Origin: Onchocerca lupi
Taxonomy: Eukaryota > Nematoda > Chromadorea > Rhabditida > Onchocercidae
DNA: 64,000 nucleotides
Direction of reading: 5' to 3'
NCBI GenBank assembly: GCA_028564675.1
Contig: JAOVVO010000333.1
Span: 1 to 64,000, forward strand
The translations under genes were made by a program, and so were the position numbers. Positions within the stretch are counted from its first letter, which is position 1; the number at the start of each line of letters is the position of its first letter. The notes beneath the pieces are model-generated. The model was not told where the DNA came from. It searched no databases and worked only from the letters and a program-made list of their open reading frames with translations. Of this stretch, positions 62,019-64,000 are shown piece after piece.

Positions 62019-63661
62019 ATGAAACGTTGCGGATCACGTTGCCTTGCGGAACGAAGAAATCAGTGTCGTGAACTCCAAAAGTGGAGTCGTTGCCTTTTGA
62101 CTATGATTGGTATGCTAATTCTTTTTTTTTTTAATTTACCTTTATTATTTAATTTGTCAATCATTTCAATCTCCTCATTATCAGTTTTATTAGATTAGTT
62201 AATAAAAAATAATTTCCGAGTGTGAATTAAATTTCAATTTATCAAAAAAGAATAAAAAAACTCAGCAATTATAGTGTTGCAAGAGAAATGATAAACTGCA
62301 ATTAAGTTAAATTTTAATTACACACAAACATCTCAGTTATTTGTTCGTGTCATGCGTTCAATAGTTATATAAATTTATGTCGGTTGGAACTGGATGTATT
62401 GACCTTCTGAGAAACTTTATTATAAGCAGCTGTAAAATTATTTCATGTTATCCACTCACTGGTCAGACATTAATTTTTAAATAATCTTACCGTTATAAAC
62501 TATATTGTGGTAAGACATTCAATCGACGGAATTGCTGAGATACAGATTTTACTTAATTAAAAGTTCCCAGAAGATTTTTTTTTCTTTTTTGAAGTGTAGC
62601 TGATTTGCTGCATGAAATAATTTGCTCAACAAATAAAAACAACCGGATCTTTATTCTTTAATTTTTAAGGAAATTAATTTCTTTTTTCCAAATATCCCAT
62701 CTTTTTTAATCATCACGATATAATATTTCCTAATTCATCTAACAAACATTCCTCGTATCTTCGCTTCTGCACTTCTTTATTTCAGAATTTATTTTCCTTC
62801 TATCCTCTGTATATTCTGAATAAAATATGCTGCTTTTGTCATTCAGCTATCTGTCTAAAACCGTTTTAATTTCGCCAAAAATAAATTTTTTGGAATTAAT
62901 CTTCAAAAACTTTATAAAAATGTCGCTGTTAAATAATAAGTTAAATTGTCGTAAACATTTTCTTCCTTAAGAATTTTATTGAAAACTTTATATAGAATAT
63001 GTGAGATCAAGATGGATGAGATTCCTTCTAAGCGTGAGTTAATCGATTTTTAACATATTTCATTTTAGTGATATCATTTAACATAACTGTATCATGGTTA
63101 GTTGTATAATTAAGTGATCATTACAAGAAATGAACAAATTTCCATAATCATTAACGTCCATTATGCATTGAAAACTTCCGCATTATCATTCAATACCGCG
63201 AAAATTCCACATGAAAAGTATATGTAAACTTTGATTTGACTTCAAAAACTAAAATGGAAAAATCCGCTTTTTGGCTAAGCTAAGCATTGTTGCAATTTCT
63301 GTCCTTTTTTTTTTGTCAGAAAGAAAAGAGTGGAAATAAAAAAAGTAGGAGATGATGAATTGTAAGAAACAAAAACAAGTTTTAGCTTTCGTTTCATTTA
63401 GCCGTTTATATTTGATAAACTTTTTACAGTATTCATTGGAGTGATAAATTTTCCAAGTGACAAAAAAAAAGAAAACGGATGTCTTTAAGTTAGCGTTTAG
63501 TTAATGATCGGTTCAGTTTGTTATATCTGAATATTTGTTGATGCGAGGAAGTTGGAAGGTGATAATATGAAGCTTGTATTTTGTCCCATAGCTTCGGGCA
63601 TCAGTGACAACGACTTCGGCGGCTTTGGATGGATCATTAGCGTTCCATAGCAACCGCCGAG
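62019..63661 (+). CDS. candidate 5' exons of a gene leaving the window, unknown
   Basis: Three exons can be joined in phase: 62019-62109 (ATG, 30 codons plus one base, donor G/GTATGC), a 23-base exon 62786-62808 (acceptor TTTATTTCAG, donor GTATAT) and 63592-63661 (acceptor GTCCCATAG, donor GAG/GTATCC). The product starts MKRCGSRCLAERRNQC, passes a short hydrophobic run (CLLTMIEFIFLLSS) and continues ASVTTTSAALDGSLAF. The first and third exons are GC-richer than their flanks, and a TATA box lies 300 bases upstream. The hydrophobic run could be a signal anchor. No family is recognised, and the microexon was chosen because it restores phase, so the model is tentative. Confidence 0.3.
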
Positions 63662-63689
63662 GTATCCGGCCCCATGTAATTTGGTGGTG

Positions 63690-63757
63690 CACACATACAC
63701 ACACCCATACACACATATACACATACATACACACATACACATACACACACATACATG
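63690..63757. repeat. CA/TACA microsatellite
   Basis: A run of ACAC and ATACAC units, purely simple sequence. It produces misleading open frames on both strands (Thr-His or Cys-Val-Tyr repeats). Confidence 0.95.
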
Positions 63758-64000
63758 ACATACACTACTTCATTAATTGGAACCGGCAAACAGCGATATA
63801 TTCAAGCAAAGTAATTTCTTTAGTTCTCCAATGCCGCACATATATAAACTATATTCATCCTACTCTCTTCTCCTTTTCAAGAGTTATCATTCCATTAGTG
63901 AAATTTTTTTGAATTAATTAAAAATTCTAAAATTTCAGAAATACTCCACATACATAACATATCACATAATAATTTAAACCATAATCGTATCATTTTATGA

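Noticed and set aside
63513..63761. Minus-strand open frames near the right end
   Set aside because: Their N-terminal halves are translated CA microsatellite; the plus strand offers a better splice-bounded exon.
1..64000. tRNA genes, rRNA, CRISPR arrays, bacterial or viral genes
   Set aside because: No tRNA B-box with matching arms, no regularly spaced repeats and no prokaryotic gene structure were seen on either strand by eye.

Overview
The window is eukaryotic nuclear DNA, most likely from a parasitic nematode of the filarial/spirurid type. It is AT-rich and full of poly(A)/poly(T) runs. Introns are mostly 50-500 bases, and several first exons follow a polypyrimidine-CAG or TTTTAG site that would suit spliced-leader addition. 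The proteins are animal signalling, adhesion, motor and homeobox families. No bacterial operon, phage, CRISPR array or rRNA was seen. Species is inferred only from composition and gene style.

Left (1.8-7.4 kb, + strand): a complete 17-exon gene for an 828-residue FGD/EXC-5-type Rho-family exchange factor (DH-PH-FYVE-PH). All exon phases join. Its FYVE finger keeps every zinc cysteine but has lost the basic PI3P-binding motif.

Centre-left (8.4-32.9 kb, - strand, convergent with the first gene): one giant gene of about 62 exons encoding a single-pass membrane protein of about 3,400 residues. Order: signal peptide, C-type lectin, LDLa, CUB, CCP and EGF repeats, Ig, a segment resembling the Eph-receptor ligand-binding and sushi-like domains, a three-finger LU domain, HYR, CCP, GCC2/GCC3 repeats, an EGF array, LamG/pentraxin, a second HYR-CCP-GCC block, a membrane helix and a tail of about 220 residues. 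It resembles the large apical/adhesion mosaics (insect Uninflatable, vertebrate SVEP1). The kinase-less Eph-like module is the most striking feature of the window.

Middle (33-49.7 kb): a gene-poor, AT-rich stretch. It contains a two-exon LC8-type dynein light chain (38.7-39.4 kb, + strand) whose exons are too short for a simple ORF search. It also holds a pre-miRNA-like hairpin at 37.2 kb, a dispersed LTR-like repeat that also occurs in an intron of the giant gene, and a GC-richer candidate exon at 34.6-34.8 kb.

Right (49.7-55 kb, - strand): a MEIS/PREP-class TALE homeobox gene whose 5' end is unresolved, and upstream a possible small two-exon gene of 95 residues. The rest (55-64 kb) is mostly non-coding. 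It has a perfect 93-bp tandem duplication, and near the end a TATA box with candidate first exons of a + strand gene running off the window.

The genes are functionally unrelated, with no operon. A plausible but unproven common theme is epithelial/tubular shape (EXC-5-type GEF, giant apical protein). All exon models are hand-made from splice signals, phase and domain sense, without transcript data.
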